The translations under genes and the position numbers were made by a program. From the NCBI GenBank assembly GCA_900317545.1, contig ONHE01000152.1:1-43454 (forward strand): a DNA stretch of 43,454 nucleotides, written 5' to 3'. How positions within the stretch are numbered: the first letter of the stretch is position 1; each line of letters starts with the position of its first letter. This document shows positions 1 to 7,780 of this stretch, in pieces. This DNA comes from an uncultured Prevotella sp. (lineage in GTDB: Bacteria > Bacteroidota > Bacteroidia > Bacteroidales > Bacteroidaceae). The notes below the pieces were generated by a model that worked only from the letters and a program-made list of their open reading frames with translations, made no database searches and was not told where the DNA came from.

Positions 1-22
1 CCATTTTTCTAAGGAAAAAGGA

Positions 23-30
23 TAATTTTG
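23..30 (+). promoter_or_regulatory. Promoter -7 box for tRNA-Ser
   Basis: TAATTTTG matches the Bacteroidetes primary-sigma -7 consensus TAnnTTTG. It lies 15 bases before the mature tRNA, so transcription would start about 10 bases upstream of it. The -33 element would fall on or before the first bases of the window and cannot be judged. Confidence 0.6.
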
Positions 31-45
31 CACCGTGAAAGCTAT

Positions 46-138
<93 letters not shown>

Positions 139-164
139 GTGGGGTTAAAACTTGTTTTAGGTAA

Positions 165-986
165 ATGGAAAAGCTCATTGCACGATTCGCAATACTCATC
201 CTCTTGATTTTTAGTTTTTCATTGATGGTCCGGGCGGAGGCTGCTCCTGCGCCTAAGGATTCTGTTGTCATGGACTCAACAAGTGCTGATGATCTGGATG
301 ATGCGTCGTTGAATGCGGCGGCCGATTCGGTCATTGCGCCTGTCGAGAGTCAAGGTTTCCACAAGGCACTGAAAACCAAATTCATCGAGGGAAACGCGGG
401 ATTCATGTCGCTCGTGGCGCTTGCGCTGGTCTTGGGGCTTGCTTTTTGCATTGAGAGAATCATCTACCTGAGCCTCTCCGAGATCAATGCGAAGCGATTC
501 ATGAATGATCTTGAGGTCAAGATTGATGCCGGAGACATCGGGGGAGCAAAGGTCCAATGCCGCGATACGCGCGGTCCCGTGGCTTCGATCTGCTATCAAG
601 GCCTGCTCAGAATGGACGACTCGATCGAGAATATCGAGCGTTCGGTCGCCTCATACGGTTCAGTGCAGGCAGCGAATTTGGAAAAAGGCTGTTCATGGAT
701 CACGCTCTTCATCGCGATGGCGCCGTCTCTCGGTTTCTTGGGAACGGTGATCGGCATGGTGATGGCATTCGACCAGATTCAGACGGCGGGTGATATCAGT
801 CCCACGATTGTGGCTTCAGGCATGAAGGTGGCATTGATCACGACGATCTTCGGTATCATTGTGGCGCTGATCCTTCAGATGTTTTACAATTACATCTTGT
901 CCAAGATCGAGCACTTGACGAGCCAAATGGAGGAGTCGGCGATATCACTTCTTGACGCCATTATGAAATATAAGCTTTCGAAATGA
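165..986 (+). CDS. exbB: MotA/TolQ/ExbB proton channel family protein
   Basis: A 273-aa inner-membrane protein of the ExbB/TolQ family, the proton-channel subunit that energises TonB- or Tol-type machinery with ExbD. An N-terminal signal-like hydrophobic stretch (about 5-24) and an acidic periplasmic segment precede the first conserved membrane helix (about 80-100). The two family helices follow at about 180-200 and 215-240 (ITLFIAMAPSLGFLGTVIGM and the stretch around ALITTIFGIIVALI). The N-terminal signal-like extension is common in Bacteroidetes ExbB. It overlaps the next gene by ATGA and heads a four-gene operon with two exbD genes. Substrate system (TonB, Tol or a gliding/secretion motor) cannot be decided because no tonB is in the window. 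Confidence 0.9.
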   Translation: MEKLIARFAILILLIFSFSLMVRAEAAPAPKDSVVMDSTSADDLDDASLNAAADSVIAPVESQGFHKALKTKFIEGNAGFMSLVALALVLGLAFCIERIIYLSLSEINAKRFMNDLEVKIDAGDIGGAKVQCRDTRGPVASICYQGLLRMDDSIENIERSVASYGSVQAANLEKGCSWITLFIAMAPSLGFLGTVIGMVMAFDQIQTAGDISPTIVASGMKVALITTIFGIIVALILQMFYNYILSKIEHLTSQMEESAISLLDAIMKYKLSK

Positions 987-1489
987 AGTTTCCCTCGCTG
1001 CATCATCGATCCTCTGAGCGTATCTCCCAATACATTCTGTATGCGCTGATCGCGTTGACGGCTCTGCTGTTTGTCCTGTTCTGGACTGTCGGATACGACC
1101 GCCCGTTCGCGGACGATCCCAATTTCGTTGAGCCATTGTTTACGAATGTCTTGCTGGTCTTCATGTTTCTGCTCTTGGTGACGGCTGTTGCCGTAGCGAC
1201 ATGGGCGGTCTGCGAGAGTCTGAAAAAACGCGGGCGCGGCGAGCGGATGATCAACAACATTCCCGTCAAGCTGATCTCCTACAGCGTGACAGGGCTTACC
1301 TGCCTGCTACTGGCCCTTACTTTTCTCTTCGGATCTTCCTCGTCCGTCACAATCAACGGCACCGCCTTTACTGACAGTTTCTGGCTGAAGGCATCAGACA
1401 TGTTCGTCAATACGTCCTTGGGAATGATCCTGATCGCCTTGGGCGCGGTGGTTTTCGGACTGACTCGCTATTACCGTAAATCAAACTAA
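983..1489 (+). CDS. Uncharacterised three-helix membrane protein between exbB and exbD
   Basis: 168 aa, translationally coupled to exbB by an ATGA overlap and ending 6 bases before the first exbD. Three hydrophobic segments are visible (about 15-36, 54-72 and 91-112), with a fourth near the C-terminus (about 138-160). Charged stretches KKRGRGER and RYYRKSN mark cytoplasmic loops. I do not recognise a named family. Its fixed position inside an ExbB/ExbD operon suggests an accessory subunit or assembly factor for the proton channel; that is inference from context only. Confidence 0.8.
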   Translation: MKFPSLHHRSSERISQYILYALIALTALLFVLFWTVGYDRPFADDPNFVEPLFTNVLLVFMFLLLVTAVAVATWAVCESLKKRGRGERMINNIPVKLISYSVTGLTCLLLALTFLFGSSSSVTINGTAFTDSFWLKASDMFVNTSLGMILIALGAVVFGLTRYYRKSN

Positions 1490-1495
1490 TCGTGC

Positions 1496-2020
1496 ATGAT
1501 GTTTTCCCGTCAGAGACATAAGGTTCCGGTTCTGAATACGACATCCACTGCCGATATATCGTTCATGCTCCTCATCTTCTTCCTTGTTACGACGTCGATG
1601 GATGCTGACAAGGGGCTGACGAGGCAATTGCCGCCCTACAAGGAGCAGCAACAGCAGGAGGAAACGAATGTGAGCAAGGATAAGCTGATGACCCTCCGGC
1701 TCGACGACAAGAATGCCCTGCTGCTCAATGAAAAGCCTTTTCCGATCGGCAGATTGCGCGGAGAGGCGGAACGTTTCATCCTTCGAGGCGGTAAGGAGCA
1801 CTTGATCTCGGTCTCCATGGATCCCGAGAGCCGTTACGACATGTATTTCCGGATGCAGAATGAGTTGGTCGCAGCCTATCGTGAAGTGCGCGATCAGGCG
1901 GCACGAAAACGATTCGGGCGGGCTTATGCCAACTGTTCTCCGACGGAGAAAGAGCGGATCCGGACGCTCTATCCGCAGCGTATCGCCGAAGTCTACGATC
2001 AGGGAGGATCGGCCCGATGA
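1496..2020 (+). CDS. exbD: ExbD/TolR family biopolymer transport protein (first copy)
   Basis: A 174-aa ExbD/TolR protein: short cytoplasmic N-terminus, one membrane helix (about 20-38; TADISFMLLIFFLVTTSM) and a periplasmic domain. The aspartate near the start of the helix (ADISF) is the proton-carrying residue of the family. The periplasmic part is longer than in E. coli ExbD (141 aa) and ends in a charged extension. It overlaps the second exbD by ATGA. ATG codons lie at 1496 and 1499; the first is used here. Confidence 0.9.
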   Translation: MMFSRQRHKVPVLNTTSTADISFMLLIFFLVTTSMDADKGLTRQLPPYKEQQQQEETNVSKDKLMTLRLDDKNALLLNEKPFPIGRLRGEAERFILRGGKEHLISVSMDPESRYDMYFRMQNELVAAYREVRDQAARKRFGRAYANCSPTEKERIRTLYPQRIAEVYDQGGSAR

Positions 2021-2469
2021 GCATGTTCCGCCGCCGATCCCATGAAGTTCCGGGTCTGAACACATCCTCATTGCCCGACCTGATCTTCAGTGTGCTCTTC
2101 TTTTTCATGATCGTTACCCACATGAGAAAGGTGACGCTCAAGGTGAAGTATCGTGTCCCGCAGGGCACGGAACTGACCCGCCTCGTCCACAAGTCGGCCA
2201 TCTCCTATATCTATATCGGTCGCCCGGCAGTTCCGGGGGGCAGCGGAACGCGGATCCAATTGAATGACAAGTTCGCCTCCGCCGATGAAGTGGAGGATTA
2301 TATGGCGGCAGAGAGAAGCCGCATGTCACCCGAGGACCTGACTCGAATGACGGTTTCGATCTATGCGGACAAAAGCACTCCTAATGGCATCATTACGGAG
2401 GTGAAACAGGCCTTGCGACGTGCGAAAGCACTGAAAATTAACTATTCAGCACGCCAAAAAAAGCAGTAA
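2017..2469 (+). CDS. exbD: ExbD/TolR family biopolymer transport protein (second copy)
   Basis: A 150-aa ExbD paralogue with the same N-terminal pattern as the preceding copy (FRRRSHEVPGLNTSSLPD), then one helix (SLPDLIFSVLFFFMIVTHM) carrying the conserved aspartate. The periplasmic part is shorter and basic. Two different ExbDs after one ExbB suggest a heteromeric channel. It overlaps the previous gene by 4 bases, so it is probably translationally coupled, and it is the last gene of the operon. Confidence 0.9.
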   Translation: MSMFRRRSHEVPGLNTSSLPDLIFSVLFFFMIVTHMRKVTLKVKYRVPQGTELTRLVHKSAISYIYIGRPAVPGGSGTRIQLNDKFASADEVEDYMAAERSRMSPEDLTRMTVSIYADKSTPNGIITEVKQALRRAKALKINYSARQKKQ

Positions 2470-2503
2470 GACTGTTGAATTACAAGATTTGTTCTTCGAT
2501 TTG

Positions 2504-2534
2504 TTGCAAATTTCAATTTAAAAAACTAACTTTG
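2504..2534 (+). promoter_or_regulatory. Promoter of the Lrp/AsnC gene
   Basis: TTG at 2504-2506, a 20-base spacer and TAACTTTG at 2527-2534 match the Bacteroidetes -33/-7 promoter. The start codon lies 20 bases after the -7 box. Confidence 0.75.
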
Positions 2535-2554
2535 CAGCAAAATTATCATAACTC

Positions 2555-3055
2555 ATGGCACATCATCATTTAGATGCGTTGGACCGGAAGATACTCGGTC
2601 TGATCGCCGAGGATGCCCGCATCCCGTTTCTTGAGGTAGCTCGCGCTTGCAATGTGAGTGGCGCAGCCATCCACCAACGTATTCAGAAGCTGAGCAACAT
2701 CGGCGTTCTGAAAGGTTCACAGTTTATCATTGATCCTGAGAAAGTAGGCTACGAGACCTGCGCCTACGTAGGTCTGTATCTGAAAGATCCGGAAGATTTC
2801 GATGATGTTGTAGAGAAGTTGAAGCGGATTCCTGAAGTTGTGGAGTGTCATTACACGACAGGTGGCTATGACATGTTTATCAAGATCTACGCGATCAACA
2901 ATCACCACCTCCTCAATATCATCCATGATAAGCTCCAGCCGTTGGGCTTGTCGCGCAGCGAGACGATCGTTTCGTTCAACGCGGTGATAGACCGTCAGAT
3001 CCCCATCATCGACATTCCGGAAGAGGATCCAACTGACAAAACTGACGAAGAGTAG
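2555..3055 (+). CDS. Lrp/AsnC family transcriptional regulator
   Basis: A 166-aa Lrp/AsnC protein, the usual family length plus a short acidic tail. The N-terminal winged helix-turn-helix occupies about 5-55 (LDALDRKILGLIAEDAR, then VSGAAIHQRIQKL). The C-terminal RAM/AsnC ligand-binding domain (about 65-150) includes the typical EVVECHYTTGGYDMFIK segment. Such regulators respond to amino acids and oligomerise. It stands alone with its own promoter and converges on folA, with repeat copy A between them. Targets cannot be inferred from the window. Confidence 0.93.
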   Translation: MAHHHLDALDRKILGLIAEDARIPFLEVARACNVSGAAIHQRIQKLSNIGVLKGSQFIIDPEKVGYETCAYVGLYLKDPEDFDDVVEKLKRIPEVVECHYTTGGYDMFIKIYAINNHHLLNIIHDKLQPLGLSRSETIVSFNAVIDRQIPIIDIPEEDPTDKTDEE

Positions 3056-3087
3056 AAGTCTCTGATATTCAGAGAATTGTGGATCCT

Positions 3088-3170
3088 GATGAAAAGCTGT
3101 CATTCGGGCCGTCCATATGTGTCCTTTCGGCGCCCTAAACGATAGCTCTGGGGCGCTCGGAGGATAGTTG
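3088..3170. repeat. Dispersed AGCTATGCT-type repeat, degenerate copy A
   Basis: This element lies in the convergent gap between the Lrp gene and folA. It shares CGGGCC-TCCATATG and CGATAGCTCT segments with copies C and D. AGCT cores occur at 3095 and 3144, and ATGTGTCCTTT between them is shared with copy B. GCGCCC (3130-3135) and GGGCGC (3151-3156) can form a hairpin. This copy lacks an intact AGCTATGCT core, so it looks decayed. Confidence 0.55.
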
Positions 3171-3195
3171 CGTGTCAGGCGGAGTGATCATTTGG

Positions 3196-3675
3196 TCAGC
3201 GCACATAGTCGACGAAGGCAAAACGGAACGCATGTCTCTCGTCTTTTTCATGTTCCTCCCGCCTTTCGACAGTCCAGTTTTCGTAGTCCGGGAAGTAGGC
3301 GTCAGCCTGCTGGGGCGTGTCGTCCACCTCGGTCAGATAAAGCCTGTCGGCCAAGTTGACGGCCTGCTTGTAGATGCTTGCGCCACCGATCACGTAGACG
3401 TCTTCGTCCGGCTGGCAGTGGCGGAGCGCTTCTTCGATGGATGTGAAACATTCACATCCCGGAAGCGTCTGCTGTGAGCGGCTAAGCACGATGTTGCGTC
3501 TGTTGGGCAGAGCACCCTTCGGAAGCGATTCGAACGTGCGTCTTCCCATGATGATGGTGTGTCCTGTGGTGAGTGCCTTGAAGCGTTTCAGGTCATCGGG
3601 AAGCCAATAGAGCAACTTGTTCTGATAGCCGATGGCCCTGTTGCGGGCTACGGCTGCAATGATGTTGAGTGTCAT
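3196..3675 (-). CDS. folA: Dihydrofolate reductase
   Basis: A 159-aa type I dihydrofolate reductase, the same length as E. coli FolA; it reduces dihydrofolate to tetrahydrofolate with NADPH. Visible hallmarks are IIAAVARNRAIG at the N-terminus, LPDDLKRF with the catalytic acid aligned to E. coli Asp27, the IMGRRTFES cofactor-binding motif, and VYVIGGASIY near residue 100. It is the last gene of an rsmF-thyA-folA minus-strand operon, which makes metabolic sense because thymidylate synthase produces the dihydrofolate this enzyme recycles. About 200 bases, including a low-complexity tract, separate it from thyA, so it may have extra control. Confidence 0.96.
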   Translation of the reverse strand: MTLNIIAAVARNRAIGYQNKLLYWLPDDLKRFKALTTGHTIIMGRRTFESLPKGALPNRRNIVLSRSQQTLPGCECFTSIEEALRHCQPDEDVYVIGGASIYKQAVNLADRLYLTEVDDTPQQADAYFPDYENWTVERREEHEKDERHAFRFAFVDYVR

Positions 3676-3778
3676 TTCAGTCTTTTATATGTATAATGTG
3701 TGAAATCCTCTCCTGATCTTTCGACAGGGTAGGGGACTTCATTTATCAGCCTTCCTCAGTTGTTTCTCCGGCCAATTT

Positions 3779-3881
3779 CATCCCCCTTCCTCCCTCATCC
3801 TTCATCTCCTCCTCCCTCATCCTTCATCCTCTCATCTTTCATCCTTCATCCCCTCATCTTTCATCCTTCATCTCCTCATCC
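3779..3881. repeat. Low-complexity CATCCTTCATC-type tandem tract
   Basis: A pyrimidine-rich tract on the plus strand that reads GATGAAGGATGA-like on the transcribed minus strand, between thyA and folA. It is an imperfect array of short words (CTCATCC, TTCATC, CTCATCTTT). A unit of about 22 bases (CATCTTTCATCCTTCATC plus CYCCT) occurs twice in succession. It begins right at the thyA stop codon. Copy number is likely variable. Some units carry in-frame TGA stops and there is no coding sense. Confidence 0.8.
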
Positions 3882-4676
3882 TCAAACCGACACCGTCGCA
3901 CTGATGTGCGGATAAGGATCATAGTCGGTGAGGGTGAAATCGCCGTACTGAAAGTCAAACAGACTCTTCACGTCAGGATTCAGGTGCATGTGCGGCAGCG
4001 GGCGTGGCGTACGGCTGAGCTGCAGTCTTGCCTGCTCCACATGGTTCAGATAGAGGTGCGTGTCACCCGTAGTGTGGATGAAATCGCCGGCTTTCAGCCC
4101 TGTCACCTGCGCCATCATCATGAGCAGGAGCGCGTAGGAAGCGATGTTGAACGGCACGCCGAGGAATGTGTCAGCAGACCGTTGGTAGAGCTGGAGCGAC
4201 AGTCGGCCGTCGGCAACGTAGAACTGAAAGAGGCAGTGACAGGGCGGGAGTGCCATCTCCTCCACCTCTGCGGGATTCCAGGCAGTGACCATCATGCGTC
4301 GCGAATCAGGATGCTCGCGGATCAACTTGATCACGTTGCTGATCTGGTCGATGCTTCCGCCGCGTCCGTCAGGCCATGATCGCCATTGGTGACCATAGAC
4401 AGGGCCCAAGTCCCCGTTCTCATCGGCCCACTCGTTCCATATCCTTACGCCGTGTTCCTGCAGATAGCGGACATTCGTGTCCCCCTTCAAGAACCACAGT
4501 AATTCATAAATAATGGATTTCAGATGCAGCTTCTTGGTAGTCAGGAGTGGAAATCCGTCTTCGAGATTGAATCTCATCTGATGGCCGAAAACACTGAGCG
4601 TGCCGGTGCCCGTGCGGTCTTCCTTGCGCGCGCCTTCCGTCAGTATGCGGTCCAAAAGGTCTAAATATTGTTTCAT
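3882..4676 (-). CDS. thyA: Thymidylate synthase (folate-dependent)
   Basis: 264 aa, exactly the length of E. coli ThyA. It converts dUMP to dTMP using methylene-tetrahydrofolate. The catalytic cysteine is C146 in [21 protein letters not shown] near the start is the phosphate-binding segment, [18 protein letters not shown] is the conserved dUMP-contacting stretch, and the C-terminus ends with [12 protein letters not shown], where E. coli ends in IKAPVAI. The start codon overlaps the stop of the rRNA methylase by 4 bases (ATGA), so the two are coupled. It is followed by folA. Confidence 0.97.
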   Translation of the reverse strand: MKQYLDLLDRILTEGARKEDRTGTGTLSVFGHQMRFNLEDGFPLLTTKKLHLKSIIYELLWFLKGDTNVRYLQEHGVRIWNEWADENGDLGPVYGHQWRSWPDGRGGSIDQISNVIKLIREHPDSRRMMVTAWNPAEVEEMALPPCHCLFQFYVADGRLSLQLYQRSADTFLGVPFNIASYALLLMMMAQVTGLKAGDFIHTTGDTHLYLNHVEQARLQLSRTPRPLPHMHLNPDVKSLFDFQYGDFTLTDYDPYPHISATVSV

Positions 4677-6064
4677 AATGCGATGACTTGATCATTTGTT
4701 TCGGGAATGTGCGAGCTCTTGATGCGCCATTCCGCGGGGTAAAGGTTATTGGCCCGATGGCCCAGATGCTTCTCGAAGCCGAGCGGGAAGTCCCGATAGG
4801 TCAGCAAGGTGAAGCCCCGTGGCAGGTCCGGAGGCAGCGCCACGGTCTCCTTCCGCAGGTAGGCAATGGCTTGATCTGTGGTCACTTCCACCGCGGGGAA
4901 AGCATCTTTGTTGAGGCTGCACGACAGAGCCAGCGCCTGGCCAGGGATCCAGTTGTGTCCCTTGCGCGTACCTATATGAATGCCGGCCGTCATCAGTCGC
5001 AAGGCCTTGCGTGCCTCGAGATAGGCCTCCTGCCATCGTTCGGGGATGGCGAAGCCTTCGTCCTGTTCGATGAAAAAGCCGAACTGCTCCGACTGTTGCA
5101 GCCATTCCGTCGGTACATCCTTGTCAGGCACGCGTCGCGGAAGTTTCTTCAGGCCGCGCCCCGTGTCATCTCCGTCGCCGTCTTTCTGCAGTACGGCCAT
5201 GAAGAGACCTTCGCCCTCGGTCTTGCCGGGGATAAATCTGTACATCGGATTGGCGTCGGTCAGCGATCCCGTGATGTTCCAGTCTGTCGGCGTCGGGATG
5301 CGGACAAAGGTCGCGCCAAGCTCATCGGCGATCCAGTTGGCATTCTGCTCATCCTCCTTGTCGTTGAACGTGCAGGTGGAATAGATCAGATAGCCGCCCG
5401 GCTTGAGGCATGGCCAGATGTCTCTGACGATCTCCCGCTGCAGCCGCCAGCATTTCTCCACGTTCTGCGGCGACCATTCGGCGATGGCGCCCGGATCCTT
5501 TCTGAACATGCCTTCGCCCGAACATGGGACGTCGGCAAGGATCACGTCGAAACGCAGACGCGTGCGTCTGAAGTCGCGGGGATAGTTGTTGGTCACCATC
5601 ACGTCTGCGTGGCCGAACTTGCTGATGTTCTCTGCGAGGATGTTGGCACGCGTGCGTTCGGGTTCGTTGGCTATCAGCAGGCTGCCCTCCGGCAATGCAC
5701 TTCGGGCGACGGTCGACTTTCCTCCCGGTGCCGCACACAGGTCGAGCATCGTGACGGGACGGTCAGTGAGCTGTCCCAACACCGTATGCAGAAACATCGA
5801 AGATGCCTCCTGCACATAGTAAAGGCCTGCATGAAGCAGTGGATCAAACGTGAAATTAGGTCTCGAGAGGAGGTATGTGCCGTTCGGACACCATGCGACC
5901 GGCCCGCGTTGCAACGGGATCTGAAACTGCCGGCCGATGGTTTTGAATGGATTGGTGCGTATGCTTACCGGCGCCTCCTGCTGCATGGCGTCGGCGAGGA
6001 TGTGGTATAGCGCGCTCCCCATGAGCTGCTCCGTGTAGTGCGAAAAGTCCTTTGGAATCTCCAT
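4673..6064 (-). CDS. rsmF: rRNA cytosine-C5 methyltransferase, RsmF/YebU-like
   Basis: A 463-aa NOL1/NOP2/Sun-family RNA m5C methylase. The SAM-binding motif [12 protein letters not shown] lies at about 107-118. Both catalytic cysteines of the family are present: C181 in [13 protein letters not shown] and C231 in [14 protein letters not shown]-terminal PUA/FMN-type domain of the RsmF kind follows (about 290-463). ATG at 6064 is chosen because the longer open frame starts at a TTG (6095-6097) that is part of the promoter's -7 box. It heads the operon with thyA and folA. E. coli RsmF modifies 16S C1407; the exact target here is inferred. Confidence 0.9.
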   Translation of the reverse strand: MEIPKDFSHYTEQLMGSALYHILADAMQQEAPVSIRTNPFKTIGRQFQIPLQRGPVAWCPNGTYLLSRPNFTFDPLLHAGLYYVQEASSMFLHTVLGQLTDRPVTMLDLCAAPGGKSTVARSALPEGSLLIANEPERTRANILAENISKFGHADVMVTNNYPRDFRRTRLRFDVILADVPCSGEGMFRKDPGAIAEWSPQNVEKCWRLQREIVRDIWPCLKPGGYLIYSTCTFNDKEDEQNANWIADELGATFVRIPTPTDWNITGSLTDANPMYRFIPGKTEGEGLFMAVLQKDGDGDDTGRGLKKLPRRVPDKDVPTEWLQQSEQFGFFIEQDEGFAIPERWQEAYLEARKALRLMTAGIHIGTRKGHNWIPGQALALSCSLNKDAFPAVEVTTDQAIAYLRKETVALPPDLPRGFTLLTYRDFPLGFEKHLGHRANNLYPAEWRIKSSHIPETNDQVIAL

Positions 6065-6094
6065 CTTCTGGCGCTTATATGACCGATACGTTTG

Positions 6095-6126
6095 CAAAAG
6101 TAGATATTTTTTTGTTTCTTTGCAAC
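6095..6126 (-). promoter_or_regulatory. Promoter of the rsmF-thyA-folA operon
   Basis: On the minus strand, TACTTTTG (6102 to 6095) and GTTG (6126 to 6123), 20 bases apart, match the Bacteroidetes consensus. The predicted leader before ATG 6064 is about 25 bases. Confidence 0.75.
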
Positions 6127-6181
6127 TAAATCTGTATCAGATACGTCCAACGAACAGCAAAAAACAAAAAGATAAATGCAT

Positions 6182-6847
6182 ATGAAACAGTATCTGGCAG
6201 CATTGGCACTGATGCTCACATTCAGTGTCTCAACGGTGAACGCAGCACCCAAGCACCGCCATCATCAGCCGACTGCGGTCGACGTCAATAAAAATCAGGC
6301 TGCCGATCCGGCTGCAGAGGAAGGCATAGAAGCCTATTCCGACACCACGAGTATCGCAGACTCTGCAGGCCAGACGGTTGTCACGCAACCTGCACCGATA
6401 CATCGTGTCAGCTACGATCCTGACGATTACGACAACCCCATCAGCTTTTGGAGCAACACGATAGGCTGGGGAGTGGGCGGCGTGCTGTTGGCCTCGCTGA
6501 TCCTTCTGATTGTTGCGCTGTTCCTGCTTGCACCTCTCATCATCCTCGCACTGATTCTCCGCTACTTCATCAAGCGGCATAATGACCGTGTGACATTGGC
6601 CGAAAAGGCCATGGAGAGCGGGCAACAGATCCCCGAATCCATGAAACCTGTCGACAAGCAAAGCGATGAGTACCTCTGGAAAAGGGGCGTCAAGAACGCG
6701 GCGATCGGTGCCGGACTGATAATCATGTTCTGGTTCTGGGGTTCCGATGCGTTAGCAGGAATAGGCGCCCTCGTGCTCTGTTACGGACTCGGACAGATGT
6801 TCTTAGGACACCGTCCGAAAGACAAACAAGGCCATAATGAATTCTGA
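6182..6847 (+). CDS. Membrane protein upstream of an ECF sigma factor (DUF6249-like)
   Basis: 221 aa from ATG 6182; another ATG lies at 6176. A signal peptide (MKQYLAALALMLTFSVSTVNA) is followed by a histidine-rich, acidic, low-complexity region (about 22-95). Then come a long hydrophobic block (about 97-130, GVLLASLILLIVALFLLAPL), a charged cytoplasmic-looking segment, and a C-terminal hydrophobic pair (about 173-212). It resembles the Bacteroidetes DUF6249 membrane proteins found beside ECF sigma factors; the family name is from memory. It ends 2 bases before the sigma gene, so they are co-transcribed. A sensor or regulator role is inference. Confidence 0.75.
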   Translation: MKQYLAALALMLTFSVSTVNAAPKHRHHQPTAVDVNKNQAADPAAEEGIEAYSDTTSIADSAGQTVVTQPAPIHRVSYDPDDYDNPISFWSNTIGWGVGGVLLASLILLIVALFLLAPLIILALILRYFIKRHNDRVTLAEKAMESGQQIPESMKPVDKQSDEYLWKRGVKNAAIGAGLIIMFWFWGSDALAGIGALVLCYGLGQMFLGHRPKDKQGHNEF

Positions 6848-6849
6848 AG

Positions 6850-7392
6850 GTGAAGGATCTCAATGATATCTCTCTCGTAACACAAGTGTCTGTATTTCAT
6901 AACAGGCGTGCTTTTGACCGTCTCGTGATGAAATATCAGGCACCTATACGTCGGTTCTTCCTGAACCAGACGATGGGAGATCAGCAATTGAGTGATGACT
7001 TAGCGCAGGACACATTTATCAAGGCCTATGTCAATATCGGCACATTCCATGGCCTGTCGAGCTTTTCCACGTGGCTCTACCGCATCGCCTACAACGTGCT
7101 CTACGATTATGTCCGCAGCCATAAGATCACGGACGACATCGACTCACCGGGCGTGAGCAGGCAGCATTCAAAGTCTGCGGCGAGTGATCTGAAGATGGAT
7201 CTCAATGACGCATTGGCTGTCTTGTCCGACCATGAGCGTGTTTGCATCACGCTGCAGCTGATGGATGGTTATCCGATAGACCAGATCTCGACTATCACGG
7301 GATTGGCAGAAGGAACAGTCAAATCACATCTTTGGCGCGGCAAACAGAAACTTGCAAATTATTTAAAGGAGAATGGTTATGATAGAAGATGA
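6850..7392 (+). CDS. ECF-type RNA polymerase sigma factor
   Basis: A 180-aa sigma-70 family factor with only regions 2 and 4. Region 2 (about 20-90) contains FDRLVMKYQAPIRRFF, the DLAQDTFIKAY core-binding motif and FSTWLYRIAYNVLYDYVR. Region 4 (about 115-172) contains LSDHERVCITLQLMDGYPID and the helix-turn-helix GLAEGTVKSHLWRGKQKL. The start is a GTG at 6850, 2 bases after the previous stop; no in-frame ATG gives a full region 2. It sits between a membrane protein and a small two-helix protein that overlaps its 3' end, typical of a sigma factor with membrane-bound control. Confidence 0.92.
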   Translation: MKDLNDISLVTQVSVFHNRRAFDRLVMKYQAPIRRFFLNQTMGDQQLSDDLAQDTFIKAYVNIGTFHGLSSFSTWLYRIAYNVLYDYVRSHKITDDIDSPGVSRQHSKSAASDLKMDLNDALAVLSDHERVCITLQLMDGYPIDQISTITGLAEGTVKSHLWRGKQKLANYLKENGYDRR

Positions 7393-7720
7393 TGATGAAA
7401 GATTGATCGCACAGTTCTTTCAGGAACACAAGATGGAGATTCCGGATGACGGATTCACGCGACGCGTGAGCCGCCGACTGCCTCATCGGAACCGCAACTT
7501 GAGCCGTCTGTGGACCATGCTTTGTTCCTGCGCGGGAGTCGTCTTGTTTCTCTTGATTGACGGGATCGACAGTCTGCGGCTCGCATTGGGCAACGTCGCG
7601 GGCGACTTGATCGGTGCCTTCTCCTCCTTCAGCATCACGGGGATGACGCCGGTCGTGGTGTTTGTGGCGGTCATTACGCTGCTCTCTGTCACTGTGAGCA
7701 ATCTTCTGTCGGCAGAATAA
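7379..7720 (+). CDS. Small two-TM protein, possible anti-sigma factor (DUF5056-like)
   Basis: 113 aa from ATG 7379, which sits 7 bases after an AAAGGAG ribosome-binding site (7366-7371); an alternative ATG lies at 7373. An acidic cytoplasmic N-terminus with PDDGFTRRVSRRLP is followed by two hydrophobic helices (about 45-65 and 85-108). It overlaps the sigma gene by 14 bases. The pattern (short cytoplasmic domain plus membrane helices, coupled to an ECF sigma) resembles small membrane anti-sigma factors and the Bacteroidetes DUF5056 family, but no zinc motif is present. The anti-sigma role is inferred from position. Confidence 0.7.
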   Translation: MIEDDDERLIAQFFQEHKMEIPDDGFTRRVSRRLPHRNRNLSRLWTMLCSCAGVVLFLLIDGIDSLRLALGNVAGDLIGAFSSFSITGMTPVVVFVAVITLLSVTVSNLLSAE

Positions 7721-7752
7721 GTAGTTTATGAATTTTGTGTAGTTCTTTTTTG

Positions 7753-7780
7753 AAGGCCCGTATCTAATTGGACGGGCTTT
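7753..7780 (+). terminator. Hairpin terminator after the sigma-factor operon
   Basis: A 9-bp stem (AAGGCCCGT at 7753-7761 with ACGGGCTTT at 7772-7780, one G-U pair) and a 10-base loop. It is followed by only a few T residues, with six T before the stem for the opposite strand. It overlaps the end of the convergent PorE-like gene. Confidence 0.65.

Noticed and set aside
3779-3881. Possible CRISPR or coding repeat between thyA and folA
   Set aside because: The words are only 6-12 bases and contiguous, with no spacers; stop codons occur in the transcribed strand.
4688-6010. A 440-codon open frame on the plus strand
   Set aside because: It is antisense to rsmF, which has full catalytic motifs; the frame has no recognisable domain and arises from the GC-rich codon pattern.
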